In this document: positions 25,078-35,725 of the stretch, piece after piece
How the letters are laid out: each line of letters begins with the position of its first letter
Position numbering within the stretch: the stretch's first letter is position 1
Source of the DNA: Halichoerus grypus
Taxonomy: Eukaryota > Chordata > Mammalia > Carnivora > Phocidae
Assembly: GCF_964656455.1 (NCBI RefSeq)
Contig: NC_135726.1
Location: 34,811,930-34,875,929, forward strand
Length of the DNA stretch: 64,000 nucleotides
Direction of reading: 5' to 3'
Position numbers and translations under genes: made by a program
The notes under the pieces: model-generated
What the model was told of the DNA's origin: nothing
Database searches by the model: none
The model's input: the letters and a program-made list of their open reading frames with translations, nothing else

Positions 25078-25377
25078 GGAATTCTTAATCTCAGGAAAGA
25101 AACTGAGGGTTGCTGGAGTGGTGGTGGGTGGGAGGGATGGGTGGCTGGTTGATAGACATTGGGGAGGGTATGTGCTATGGTGAGCACTGTGAATTGTGTA
25201 AGACTGTTGAATCACAGACCTGTACCTCTGAAACAAATAATACATTATATGCAACAATTGTTTGCAATGTTATATGCAAACAATAAATCATGGAACACTA
25301 CATCAAAAAGTAATGATGTAATGTATGTATGTAATATTAACATAACATAATAAAATTAAAAAGTAAATTAAAAAATT
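25078..25377 (+). other. L1-A 3' UTR with G-quadruplex motif and tail
   Basis: One G-rich module only. GGGTGGGAGGGATGGG at 25126-25141 is a compact quadruplex motif (loops 1, 1, 2). It lacks the middle ~180 bp of the L1-B 3' UTR and ends in an AT-rich tail. Confidence 0.8.
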
Positions 25378-25937
25378 AAAAGTATGACTTTGAAAAAAAA
25401 TTCAACAGAAGGGCTGGAACAAAAAATTGAGGAAGAGTCTCTGAATATAGAGAAAAAAAAATCCAAAAACCAAACCAAACAAACAAAAAAGCCAAAGAAA
25501 CAGAAACCATTTGAAAAAAATGAAGGGAAGAGATTCAGGGGATCATTCCTATAGGACTAGGATCTGACTAATAAAGGAACCCTAACAGAAAGAAGAGAAA
25601 AAATAAAGTAATAATTTAAGAAAATTTCCCACAGCTGAAGAGAGTCACAAACTGAAAAGGCCCAAGTGTCAAGCAGAGCAAATACAAATAAGACCTACAA
25701 AAAAATAGAAATTTTGGGACACCAAAAATAAAGACATTCTTCCCAAAAGGATATGACCCCCAAAATGTGGTTTTATTACAATGTGTAGAGTAACAAAGGT
25801 GATAAATAAAAGAATTAAAAATAACTACTAAATATTAGCTTAAGATGGAAGGGAGGTTGAGGTATACCCTTTACAAACAAAGAAACAACACGAACTGTGC
25901 AAAGGTAAAGTGTCAAGCAAAAAGAGTTATATCTACA
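25378..25937 (+). mobile_element. HAL1/L1 ORF1-like remnant, continuation after L1-A
   Basis: An A-rich, degenerate coding-like sequence (agaaaatttcccacagctga, then cacaaactgaaaaggcccaa) in the style of HAL1/L1 ORF1. No intact frame. Family name tentative. Confidence 0.45.
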
Positions 25938-26132
25938 GAGCGCCTGGGTGGCTCAGTCGTTAAGCATCTGCCTTCGGCTCAGGTCATGGTCCCAGGGTCC
26001 TGGGATCGAGCCCCGCATCGGGCTCCCTGCTCCGCGGGAAGCCTGCTTCTCCCTCTCCCACTCCCCCTGCTTGTGTTCCCCCTCTCGCTGTGTCTCTCTC
26101 TGTCAAATAAATAAAATCTTTAAAAAAAAAAA
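25938..26132 (+). mobile_element. CAN-SINE, young, 17-bp target-site duplication
   Basis: Head gcgcctgggtggctcagtcg, then a body with 'cccactccccctgcttgtg' and the tail caaataaataaaatctt(A)n. Perfect flanking repeat aaagagttatatctaca at 25921-25937 and 26133-26149. Very similar to the copy at 63580-63768. Confidence 0.97.
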
Positions 26133-26379
26133 AAAGAGTTATATCTACATTACTCAGAAATTTGGAGACAGAGGTGAAAACAGGTACGGTTTTTTTAAAA
26201 AAAGACTTTTCTGGAGATAGGAAAATGGTGAAATGGCCAATACTCCCAATGTAATGTAATGCAATTGCACTCAGCTGCATTATTTCACTTTTTATATATG
26301 CATTTATATAATTTTTATATGTATTCAAAAAAAGAGGCACTGTCTGGGGCTTAGATTTTAAGGATTCTGGCTGAAAAGA

Positions 26380-27110
26380 GGCCAGGGTTTCAGGATGAAG
26401 GTTGCACTGAGTGTGGAGGCCCGGAAGTGGGTGAGCGCAAGGTGTTTTATTAGATCAGCAAGTCTGCTGAGACTGTAGTACAGGAGGATTGGGAGAAATT
26501 TGGAGAAACTGCAAGATACAGATGAAAAACAAGAAACTGAGGTGCTGAGTAGGACCTTAAATGTCAGGATATGGAGTTTAGAATCTAACCTGAAGAGAGT
26601 AGGGAGTCATGGAAGGTTTTTTGTTTCTGTTTTTTAAGATTTATTTATTTTTTTTTTCTTTTGAGAGAGAGAGAGACAGTGCACGCACAAGCAGGAGGGG
26701 CAGGGAGGGGGAGACCCAATCTCAAGCAGACTCCACACAGAGTGCACAGCCCGACTCAGGGCTGGATCTCACAACCCTGAGATCACAACCTGAGCCAAAA
26801 CCAAGAGTCAGACGCTTAACTGACTACACCACCCAGGTGTCCCATCATGGAAGGTTTTAAGCAAGAAATTCCACTAATGGACCCAGGCTTTAAAAGATCA
26901 TGTATTCTCAAGCACTGAGAATAAACAGAGGGACTGGAGTCAGAGAGGGATTATTAAAACCATGCCATTGAGTAGTAATGAAGTCTAAGTGGTACATGGC
27001 AGTGGGGCTGAATATGAAGAGACAAATATGAATGCTACTGTGAAGGCAGAGCCAATATGAGAACCATCTGGACAGAAGAGCTACTGGCATGAGAAGGGAC
27101 CACTGAAGGT
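26380..27110 (+). repeat. Ancient interspersed repeat (L2/CR1-type LINE?), copy 1
   Basis: Phrases such as 'ccttaaatgtcaggatatgg' and 'gggagtcatggaaggtttt' (split by a SINE) belong to a widespread old mammalian repeat that also seems to occur at 53315-55440. I cannot name the family with certainty. Confidence 0.4.
26621..26844 (-). mobile_element. CAN-SINE, antisense, 14-bp target-site duplication
   Basis: Flanked by tcatggaaggtttt at 26607-26620 and 26845-26858. Head at the right (ccacccaggtgtccc), tail at the left. The body is diverged from the youngest copies. Confidence 0.93.
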
Positions 27111-27196
27111 AATGTCCTTACCCAAGAGAAGGACTATGGAAAGAAAGGCCAATTTGAAGAGAGAAGATAACACATTTGCTATTAGAAATGTGTTTT

Positions 27197-28026
27197 TGCT
27201 CATCAGGGAAATGCAAATCAAAACTACAATGAGTTATCACTTCACACCTGTCAGAATGGATAAAATCAAAAACATAAGTAACAACAGGTGTTAGTGAGGA
27301 TGTGGAGAGAAAGGAACACTTGTGCACTGTTGGTGGGAATGCAAACTGGTGTAGCCACTCTGGAAAACAGTGTGGAGCTTCCTTAAAAAGTTAAAAATAG
27401 AACTACCTTATGATTCAGCAATCGCACTACTGGGTATTTACCCAAAGAATACAAAAACACTAATTCAAAGGGATACATGTACCCCTCTGTGTGTAGCACC
27501 ATTATTTACAGTAGCCAAATATATGGAAGTAGCCCATGCGTCCATTGACTGATAAATGGAAAAAGAAGATGTGGTATATATACACAATGGAATATTATTC
27601 AGCCATAAAAAAGAATGAAATCTTGTCATTTGCAATGACATGAATGGAGCTAGGCAATATAATGCTAAGCGAAGTAAGTCAGAGAAAGACAAATACCATA
27701 TGATTTCACCCATATGTGGAATTTAAGAAACAAAACATACAAGCAAAAGAAAAAAAATGAGAGAGAAAAAGAGAGAGAGAGAGAGTCAAATCAAGAAACA
27801 GACTTTTAATTATAGAGAACAATCTGATGTTACCAGAGTGGACGGTGGGGGGATGGGTTAAATTGGTGATGGAAATTAAGGAGGGCACTTGCTGTGATGA
27901 GCACCAGGTGATGTGTAGAAATGTTGAATTACTATATTGTACACCTGAAACTAATATAACACTGTATATTAACTAACTAGAATTAAAATAAAAAATTTTT
28001 TTAAATTTTGTAATTCATAAAAAAGG
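27197..28026 (+). pseudogene. 5'-truncated LINE-1: ORF2 C-terminus and 3' UTR
   Basis: Contains the ORF2 C-terminal region (ctcatcagggaaatgcaaat, then gttggtgggaatgcaaactg; protein piece [19 protein letters not shown]) with frame breaks. The 3' UTR ends ctgtatattaactaactaga and an A-rich tail. Flanking aatgtgtttt at 27187-27196 and 28027-28036 is a likely 10-bp target-site duplication. Confidence 0.85.
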
Positions 28027-28036
28027 AATGTGTTTT

Positions 28037-28130
28037 ATTTTTTAGACAACATTATTGAAATATGACTGACATACAAAAGCTGTACATATTTAATTTCTAC
28101 AACTAGATGAGTTGGAGATAAGTACATGTC
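28037..28130 (-). mobile_element. Possible old L1 3' end, antisense
   Basis: The stretch attattgaaatatgactgac...acatatttaatttctacaac resembles the common antisense end of ancient L1s. Weak call. Confidence 0.35.
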
Positions 28131-28824
28131 CAGAAAGGTTGGATTTTAAATACTAGATCTGTGGAGAGATGATCACCAAGTAGTTGGAAATTCAAGTTTA
28201 AATATTAGGAAAGAGGTTAGGATTAGAGATATAAATTTAGAGACATTTGCATGAGAAGTCCACTATTTCCCATGACATACCTTCCTCCCACACATACCTT
28301 CAAGCACACTCAAACACTCAACTTAAACATTGACTACCTTCTATATAACAGGTGTTATACTATCACAAGTACTGAAGCTATAAACATAAATGAAACATGT
28401 TCTCTGATTTCTGGAAACTTACATTCTAAGATCTCGAAAAGGTGGGTTTTGGGGGTTTTTTGGGGGGGTCAAAATCTCACAATACTATAAAGTATATCTG
28501 CTGTCATTTACAATACTTTTCTTTCCACTCCTCTAAACTTACTTATAAGAGGGGATTTGTTTTAATCTTTAAGTAACATCAAAAGAAAAGAGCAATTTCT
28601 GACTAGTGAGAGAGTAGTGAGGAAGGTCATCCCAGATGATACCACACTTTTCCAACCCCAGTCTTAAACCCAGGTATAAAAAGACTTCCCTTTATGTGAA
28701 ATTAATTTGCTATGGGTATTGTTAAGAAAATCAATGGCTGTCAATTTAGTCCTCAATGTTTTAGGTTTGTAATTTGCCAATAGCCCTATCTATGCATACT
28801 TGAAGGAGTAGACAATTCTATAGT
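28131..28824. other. Non-coding stretch
   Basis: No exon recognised. It contains a G-rich/T-rich patch at 28444-28468 (GGG, GGGGG and GGGGGGG runs) that fits a loose quadruplex pattern. Confidence 0.35.
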
Positions 28825-29473
28825 TGTGGCACACTCCTTGCTTTCTGGATTCTGGAAACTTCCTTCTGCCATAAACTTTCTGTGAAGGAATGCATTGATT
28901 CATCAGACCTGGGCTGTTCAAACTCTGAACATTCCCAAGAAAGGAGTATTTGCCGGATGGGCTCTTGGCTGGATTCTTGGAATGATCTGTCAGATAAGAG
29001 TGTTTTTGCATGCTTAATTAAGGCCATGGGCCATACTGTACCAGTGTGTCCAGATGGTTTATGCTAACAATGTGATTTATGGTGAACATCTGTTTTTGTT
29101 TTTGTTTTTTTTTCCCTCTAGGGAGCTAGAGCTTGAATAACCAAGGTCAATCATGCAGGTGCTACATGCCTACATGATTGACCCTCAATAAAAACCCTAG
29201 ACATTCAAGCTTGAGCAAGTATTGGTTGGCAACACTTTGCATGTGTTTTCACACATCGTTGCTGGGTAATTGTGTCTCACGTGACTCCACTGGGAATGGA
29301 CACTGGGAAGCTTGTGCCTGGTTTCCTCAAGACTTGCCCTGAGTGCCTTTGCTGATTTTATCTTGCATCCTTTCACTGTAATAAATCATAACTGTAAGTA
29401 TCAGAGCTTCTAAATCCTGTGAGTTCATCTAGTGAATCACTGAGGCGAAGGATAAATGGGGACCTCTGACACA
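28825..29473 (+). mobile_element. Solo ERV LTR (ERVL/MaLR-like)
   Basis: Starts tgtggcacactccttgcttt and ends near ccctctgacaca-type sequence (gacctctgacaca, TG...CA ends). It has AATAAA at 29380-29385 followed by a short GT-rich end, and sequence typical of ancient ERV LTRs (ctgattttatcttgcatcct). No internal viral sequence flanks it and no 5-bp target duplication is visible. Exact family uncertain. Confidence 0.6.
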
Positions 29474-29631
29474 TCTTTCTTCGAAGTCAGGGACTTTTCT
29501 TGTTTCCAGAAATTGTCCGAACTTTACTACTCTTCTCATTTTTCCCACCATTTGGTAGGGTTTAAAGCACCTGGCCAATCCCCCCAGATAACTTAATTGC
29601 AAAGTCTGACCTGATCAATACTGACCAAGAG

Positions 29632-29822
29632 AGGGGCTCCTGGGTGGCTTAGTAAGTTAAGTGTCTGCCTTTGGCTCAGGTCAGGATCCCAGGGTCCTGG
29701 GATCAAGTCCCATGTTGGGCTCCCTGCTCAGTGGGAAGCCTGCTTCTCCCTCTCCCCCTGCTGATGCTCTCTCTCTCTCTCTCTCTCAAATAAATAAAAT
29801 CTTTAAAAGATAGTAATAATAA
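29632..29822 (+). mobile_element. CAN-SINE, 10-bp target-site duplication
   Basis: Head gggctcctgggtggcttag, tail caaataaataaaatctttaa. Flanked by tgaccaagag at 29622-29631 and 29823-29832. Confidence 0.94.
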
Positions 29823-29832
29823 TGACCAAGAG

Positions 29833-31031
29833 GTCTCTGATACCAACATTTCAAGCAGAGGGCTATGTCTACTTCTCTATTTCATCAGTCAATGCCACCC
29901 AGTCCCAGCAACAAGACAAGGTCATGTCTGGTCTTGGCTATTGCTTAAATGGCCGAGAAAGTGGCAAAGGCACCTCACCATTTTATATATCACTAAAATC
30001 AAGCTGTCAACAGGTGGGGCATGATGGCTCCCAGCAATTTTCTGCTGTCAATCCTCCCATTATCTCCTTCTCAGAAACTGTACACAACTCTGCACAGATG
30101 TAATCCCCACGAAGCTGCAAGAGAGAAGCCCTTGTCCTTACCCTACAGTAAGTCTCTTATGTAGGATGTGGCTCCACCTGGGAGGAATGGCACAGATAAT
30201 TTAGTAGCAACATTAGAAAATGATTTCAATATAAAAAATACACCTAGAGTGAATTCTCCATCAAATTCACTCTCACTCACTTGTACTTTAATAAGCTTTC
30301 TTGAATGGGAGAGAAAGAGTTGGAAGTATACTGCATGTCAAAAATTACACAGAACCCACAGCTCTCCTTATATGTATCAAGCATGAAATAACTGTTTAAA
30401 TTGTAGATTTTGTTAGTTATGTGCTTTGATGCTCTCTGGCTCCTATCCCCACAACTCAAATCTGTAGCCTATTACTTTATTTTCTAAGAAAAGGCTTTGC
30501 AGTTTCATTACCCTACAGAAGTGGGTAACACATGTGAAATGCTATGTAAATGACACACACTAGTCTTAAAATGGCTCAGAGTCACAGCACTGGGTAATAG
30601 GAAGTTAAATGTATTCCCTATTTTACCATTTCTTCAAGTGAAATTGCATATCTCAAATTTGTACAGAATGTATCCTTGTACTACACTGACACGAGTGGTA
30701 ACTAAGATAAAGGCCAAATCCTCACCTTATACAGGAGTCAAACAGGCCAGTGAAAAATTCTAACACATATTAACATAGGGATTTTATGTTCTTCAGAAAA
30801 TCTTAACATTTATTTACAAGTCTCGCAAATAGCTTCTCATCTATAAACCACTCAGAGGAATTACACGTTTTGTTGAAGACCAGCAAAAGAAACAGAGACA
30901 GTGTGACAGAATCCAATGGACCTGGATGGCTCTCCCTTTCTCTCATTAAAACAAGTATTTATTTGTGTGTGTATGTCTGTGTGTGTATTATATGTATATG
31001 CATGTTTTTTAAAAATATAAGGAGCATTTTG
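29833..31031. other. Non-coding stretch
   Basis: Intron sequence with no recognised exon. A short GT-rich low-complexity tract lies at about 30962-30990. Confidence 0.35.
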
Positions 31032-31180
31032 GGTTTTTTGTTTCGTTTTGGTTTTTTTTTGAAGTAGGCTCCATGCCCAGCATGGAGCCCAATGCAGGGC
31101 TCAAACTCACAACCATGAGATCAAGGCCTGAGCTGAGATCAAGAGTTGGAAACTTAACCAACTGAGCCACCCAGGTGCCT
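31032..31180 (-). mobile_element. CAN-SINE, antisense, short
   Basis: Head at the right (gagccacccaggtgcc) and a truncated body containing the 10-bp palindrome ggctccatgc/gcatggagcc around 31069-31091, as in some CAN-SINE subfamilies. The flanks share agcatttt. Confidence 0.85.
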
Positions 31181-31196
31181 CAAAAGAAGCATTTTG

Positions 31197-31884
31197 ATTT
31201 TATAAGCCTATCTTCTGGAAGTGCTGTTATTCTTATTAAATAAATGTTAACTGTTTGGAATCCCGGGCACACACTCAGGTTCATTCCCTTTCTCCTCAGG
31301 CAGTTTCCATAATCCACAACATTTTCATTTTAACAGTCCTCATTACTGGTATCATTTAATACTTGAGGGTTTGCTCAAATCAACATCAATCTTGCTGATC
31401 CTGCAAACACTTATTCTGTTGACACAACACAGTCTGAATCCATAGCTACTAAATGTAAAAAATTTTAAATTATTCCTTCACCCAACATGTCACCAAGTAC
31501 TAAGAACACTCTGTCAGTCACTCAGTCCTGTCACAGAGACACAGAAATGGAGAGACATTAAGCTTTTCATGGGACCCCACTTCTACCTCATATATCCCCT
31601 TGCCCACACATACATACTATATCCTCCTGAAGGCATTTAACACCTTAAACTCAACCACTGTTAAGATGAAAACATTTGCCTGGAAGACATCCTGTTGGAT
31701 ACATCTGACTCATACTTCTTCATTAACAAATAATCTTTTACCACAAGTACCTTAACTAACCAAAAAAGAGAAAAGCCTTGCCCTCAGAAAAAGCAATAAA
31801 AACCCATTCAGAATAAAATTTCTTTTTAATTAATCTTTAAATGTCCCTAGATGAGTCTAAATTAAGAAAAAAAAATCTCCTTAC
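31197..31884. other. PHKB intron next to exon f, nothing recognised
   Basis: Unique-looking intronic sequence immediately downstream (gene sense) of exon f. No other exon seen. Confidence 0.4.
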
Positions 31885-31979
31885 TTGATTGGAAAACCTC
31901 ATGCTCACGTTACGTTGATTCTGTAGTGGCACATAGCGCTGGACAGGATCAATGTCTTTAGGACTGATTAATTCATCAG
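31885..31979 (-). CDS. PHKB: PHKB coding exon f (about residues 454-486)
   Basis: This 95-nt exon has phase 1/0. It completes an alanine and encodes [20 protein letters not shown], then [11 protein letters not shown]. The acceptor follows a long pyrimidine tract (cttcttttttttttcag) and the donor is CAA|gtaagg. The expected next exon (starting GPLENDLVV in my memory of the family) is not recognisable anywhere from 31884 down to 1, so that intron is at least 31.9 kb. A decayed L1 in the opposite orientation begins about 50 nt upstream of the acceptor. Confidence 0.95.
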
Positions 31980-32897
31980 CTGAAAAAAAAAAGAAGGAAA
32001 ATGACATTATCAAAAATGCATCTGTACAACACTATAAACCAACTAGACCTAATAGCAATAGAATACTTCATCCAACAAGAGCACAATATATATCCTCCCC
32101 AATGCACATAGAATATCTTCCATATACTAGGCCATAGAATAATCCTCAATAAATTTAAAGAATTAAAATTATACAAAGTATGATTCTGACCACAATAGAA
32201 TGAAATTAGAAATCAATCAATAGGAAGAAATTTTAGAATTTCTTCTAAATATATATACATATACATATATACATATATAATTTCTTCTAGAATATAAATA
32301 CATGGAAATTAACACACTCCTAAATAACCAATGGGTCAAAGAAGAAAACAAATGGGAAATTAGAAAATAGTTTCTAATACATGTTCTGATGAGATGACTG
32401 AAAATGAAGACACATATACCAAAACTTATGGATATAGCTAAATCAATGCTCAGTGGAAAATCTGGAGCTGTAAATGCCTATACTAAACAGAAGAAAAACT
32501 TCAAATCAGTAACCTATTTCTCCATCTTAAGACAGCAGATGAAAAGAGAAAACTAAATCAAAAGCAAGCAGAAGGAAAGAAATAGTAAAGATTAGAGTGG
32601 AAGTTAATGAAATAGAATATAGAAAAGCAATAGGGAATATAAATGAAACCAGAAGTAGATTCTTGAAAAGCTCAAAAGTGGACAAAACTTTAGCTAGACT
32701 GACCAAGAAAAAAAGAAGACTCAAATTACTAAATCAGGAATGGAAGTTACGAACATTATCACTGACCTTCAGGATTATATGATAATACTATGAACAAAAT
32801 GTACACCAATAATTTAGATAACCTAGATGGATACGAACAAATTCCTAGAAATATACACATTACCAAAACTAATTCAAGAAGGAATAGAAAATATAAA

Positions 32898-33209
32898 GAT
32901 TTATTTTTATTTATTATTTTTTAATTTTATTATGTTATGTTAATCACCATGCATTACATCATTAGTTTTTGATGTAGTGTTCCACGATTCATTGTTTGCG
33001 TATAACACCCAGTGCTCCATTCAATACGTGCCCTCTTTAATACCCATCACCAGGCTAACCCATCAAATTTTATTTATTTGAGTGAGAGAGAGAGAGCACA
33101 CAGAGTGAGAGCGAGAGGGAGAAGCAGACTCCCCACTGAGCAGAGAGCCTGACACAGGGCTCAATTCCAGGACCCTGAGATCAATAACCCTGAGCCACCT
33201 AGGTGCCCC
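32898..33209 (-). mobile_element. Composite insertion: CAN-SINE joined to an L1 3' end
   Basis: On the minus strand a CAN-SINE (33209 to about 33066) runs directly into the last ~165 bp of an L1 3' UTR with its own A-rich tail (33065 to 32898). The L1 part matches the end of L1-B (gatgggttagcctggtgatg). The pair sits between short tataaa copies (32892-32897, 33210-33215) within the older L1, and I see no separate target duplication at the SINE/L1 junction. Confidence 0.75.
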
Positions 33210-34268
33210 TATAAACACATTTATAACAAGTGACTGAAACCTTCTGGAAAAAACAAACAAAAAAATAAAAACCCAGGACATCATGGCTTCATTGGTGAAT
33301 TCTATCAGTTAAAAGAAGTAAACCAATCTTTCACACACTTTTCCAAAATAGTAGGGGAAATGCTTTCCAACTCATTCAGAGAGGCCAAAACTACAAAATC
33401 AAAACATAAATAACAAAGAAAAGATGAGATAAATTGAACTTTGTCAAATTATAACCTTGTGGACCTCAAAGGACATGATGAAAAAAGTGCAATGATAACC
33501 CACAGCATGGGAGAAAATATCTGCAAATCATATATCTTTAAGGGACTTCTGTCTTGAATATATATAAAAAATCTTATGACTCAATAAAAAAAGACAACCC
33601 AATTTAAAAATGGCCACAGTACCTGAATAGACACTTCTCCAAAAAAGATACACAAATTACCAATAAGCACATGAAAAGATGCTCAACAACATTAAGTCAT
33701 TTGGGAAATGCTTATCAAAATCATAATGAGATACCACTTCATATCCATTAGAATGCTATTATCAAAAAGCAGATAAGAACAATGGTTAGAGAGGATGCAG
33801 AGAAACTGGAATCCTCATACATTGTTAGATGGAATGCGTTACGGTACAGTTACTTTGAAAAACAGTCTGGAATTTCTCAAAATGTTAAACACAGAGTTAC
33901 CATATAACTCAGCAATTCTACCCCTAGGTATATACCCAAGAGAAATGAAAACGTCAAACAGTAACTTGTACATGAAAGTTCACAGCAGCATTATTCATAA
34001 AAGCAAAAAAATGTAAACAACCCAAATGTCCATCACCAGATGAATGGATAAATCAAATGTGGTATGTACATACAATGGAATGTTATTTGACCATAAAAGG
34101 AATTAAGTGTTGATACATCAATGAACCTTGAAAACAGGCTAAGTGAAAAAAGCCAGTCACAAAGGCCAGGCATTATATGATTCAAGGTATATGAAATGTC
34201 CAGAATAGGCAAATCTACAGGGATAGAAAGTAGATTAGTGAGTGTCCAGTGTTGGCGGAAAGGGTGAA

Positions 34269-34325
34269 TGGGGAGTAACTGGGTATGAGGTTAGGGATGA
34301 GTGGGGAGTAACTGGGTATGAGGTT
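34269..34325. repeat. 33-bp-period tandem duplication
   Basis: tggggagtaactgggtatga occurs at 34269 and again at 34302, within the L1 3' UTR. Confidence 0.85.
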
Positions 34326-34470
34326 TTTTGAAGGGTGATGAAAATATTCTAAAATTGTGGTGATGGTTGTACAACTCTCTGTGAATAAACTAAAAACCAC
34401 TGAATTTAAACTTCGAATAGGTTAAGAGATAGTATGTAAATTATACCTCAATAAAGCTGTTCTAAAAATA

Positions 34471-35519
34471 ATGTATTTGCATTCTCTCAAGAAAGGAAAC
34501 CAGTTCATGAAGGGGAGACAAAGTGTTTCCTGATACTAAATTCTAGAAGATTTCTGAGGGCATTTTTCCTGGGGCACTAACCAGCATGAAAGCAATGGCT
34601 TCAACTGCTATTGTACTGTTGTGCTGGAAGCCCTTTCACCTGGTAGTTCCTTGTGGCAACTATGGATAAAATCCAAGGACATAACAATGAAGGCAGTTTA
34701 GAGTGTTTGGAAGGAGAGGGTAGGGAGAAGGTATTAAATCAGTGGTTCTCTGCTGTCTTCTGCTGTAATACCCCTCAGAGAGATTCAGAACCTAAGGCTC
34801 AATGGAGCAGGGATTCTCCATGGACATGGAGAGGACTATGCTAGGAAGGTGTGGTGGGAAGAAGACACTGAAATGTAATTCTGCATAACCTCATTGGAGT
34901 GCAAGATGGCAGTATCTATGCAAATTTACAGCAGGCATACTCTGTCCCAGCAACTGCACATCTATAAGGTTATCCTAGTTATACTCAGACATGTAAAGGT
35001 AATTGAATAATAACATTAAAAAAAAAAAAAGAATTTAACTTCTCCCAAAGTGAATCAGCACAATTTTTGCTGCACTTAAGCTATGAAAATGTCTTCATTT
35101 CATATTTGATCTTCAGTTCTTTACTGATTACATAAAAATGACACCATGCTGAGTTTCATATAAATTCACCTGTGTATAATATTTAGTAAAAAAAAAAAAA
35201 ATACACCTCATTTTCCATAGTTTAGGTACTTCTTTTAGTCAGTGAATAATTCTGAAAAACAGAGCAGAGAGTCAACCACAGAAATGCTTGTAAATTTCTT
35301 CGCAGCTGGGGTTATGCTTCTCATTATACAGGTATTTCTATTCCGGTTTAACTTGAGGGCACATGAGCAAGGCTATCCACTAGATAAAATCACCAAAGGT
35401 GTTTTTCATAACTCTTGAAAGATGTTTTTAATAATAATAAAAGTGATATTACTGATAGCATGACAAGAAAGAGGAGGAACAGCGCGGCCACAGCTGCCTC
35501 TGCCACAGGAAGCACAGCA
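34471..35519. other. Non-coding stretch
   Basis: Nothing recognised apart from two A-runs (near 35017 and 35190). Confidence 0.35.
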
Positions 35520-35725
35520 ACGCTCACACAGTGCTGACTATGTTCCTCGCCTCATTTGAGCATTTCATGTAAACTAATTCATTAATCTTCACCACAACCT
35601 CGTCATTTTACAGATGACAAAATGGAGGCGTGGAGGGGCTGAGCCACTTGCACACAGCAGGTAAATGACAGAGTTTAGATTCAAGCACAGTCAGTCTCTC
35701 TCTCGAGTCTGCACTCATAGCCCAG
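35520..35725 (-). mobile_element. MIR SINE, antisense
   Basis: The order cattttacagatgacaaaat, gaggggctgagccacttg, cacacagcaggtaaatgaca is the MIR core in reverse complement. Confidence 0.8.

Larger units (their letters stand above)
11353..25377 (+). mobile_element. L1-A: full-length LINE-1, split by L1-B
   Basis: The left part (11353-16777) has a 5' UTR beginning ggcggaggagcaagatggca, ORF1 and most of ORF2. The right part (23924-25377) has the rest of ORF2, the 3' UTR and an A-rich tail. Without the insert it is about 6.9 kb, a full-length element. Both ORFs are broken. CpG sites in its 5' UTR are often TG or CA where L1-B has CG, consistent with greater age. The flanks resemble each other (aaatcaaaaactat and aaattaaaagtat), a degraded target-site duplication at best. 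Confidence 0.92.
32020..34470 (+). pseudogene. Decayed LINE-1 (ORF2 fragments and 3' end), interrupted
   Basis: ORF2-like DNA begins about 50 bp upstream of the exon f acceptor (ataaaccaactagacctaat) and continues past 32880 (gaatagaaaatataaa). It is interrupted at 32898-33209 and resumes at 33210 (acacatttataacaagtgac, then ttggtgaattctatcag). The C-terminal part and 3' UTR follow to about 34470. An internal segment appears lost near 33400. Many stops; inactive. Opposite in sense to PHKB. Confidence 0.82.

Noticed and set aside
25938..25970. tRNA-like head of the SINE as a tRNA gene
   Set aside because: It is the tRNA-derived part of CAN-SINEs, present in all copies and without a full cloverleaf.
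31069..31091. Hairpin ggctccatgc/gcatggagcc as a special structure
   Set aside because: A related sequence occurs in the SINE at 52222-52443; it is a feature of that CAN-SINE subfamily.
1..31884. The next PHKB exon (expected start GPLENDLVV)
   Set aside because: I looked for its reverse complement through this interval and found no match; it is taken to be outside the window. A translated search with the full protein would settle this.
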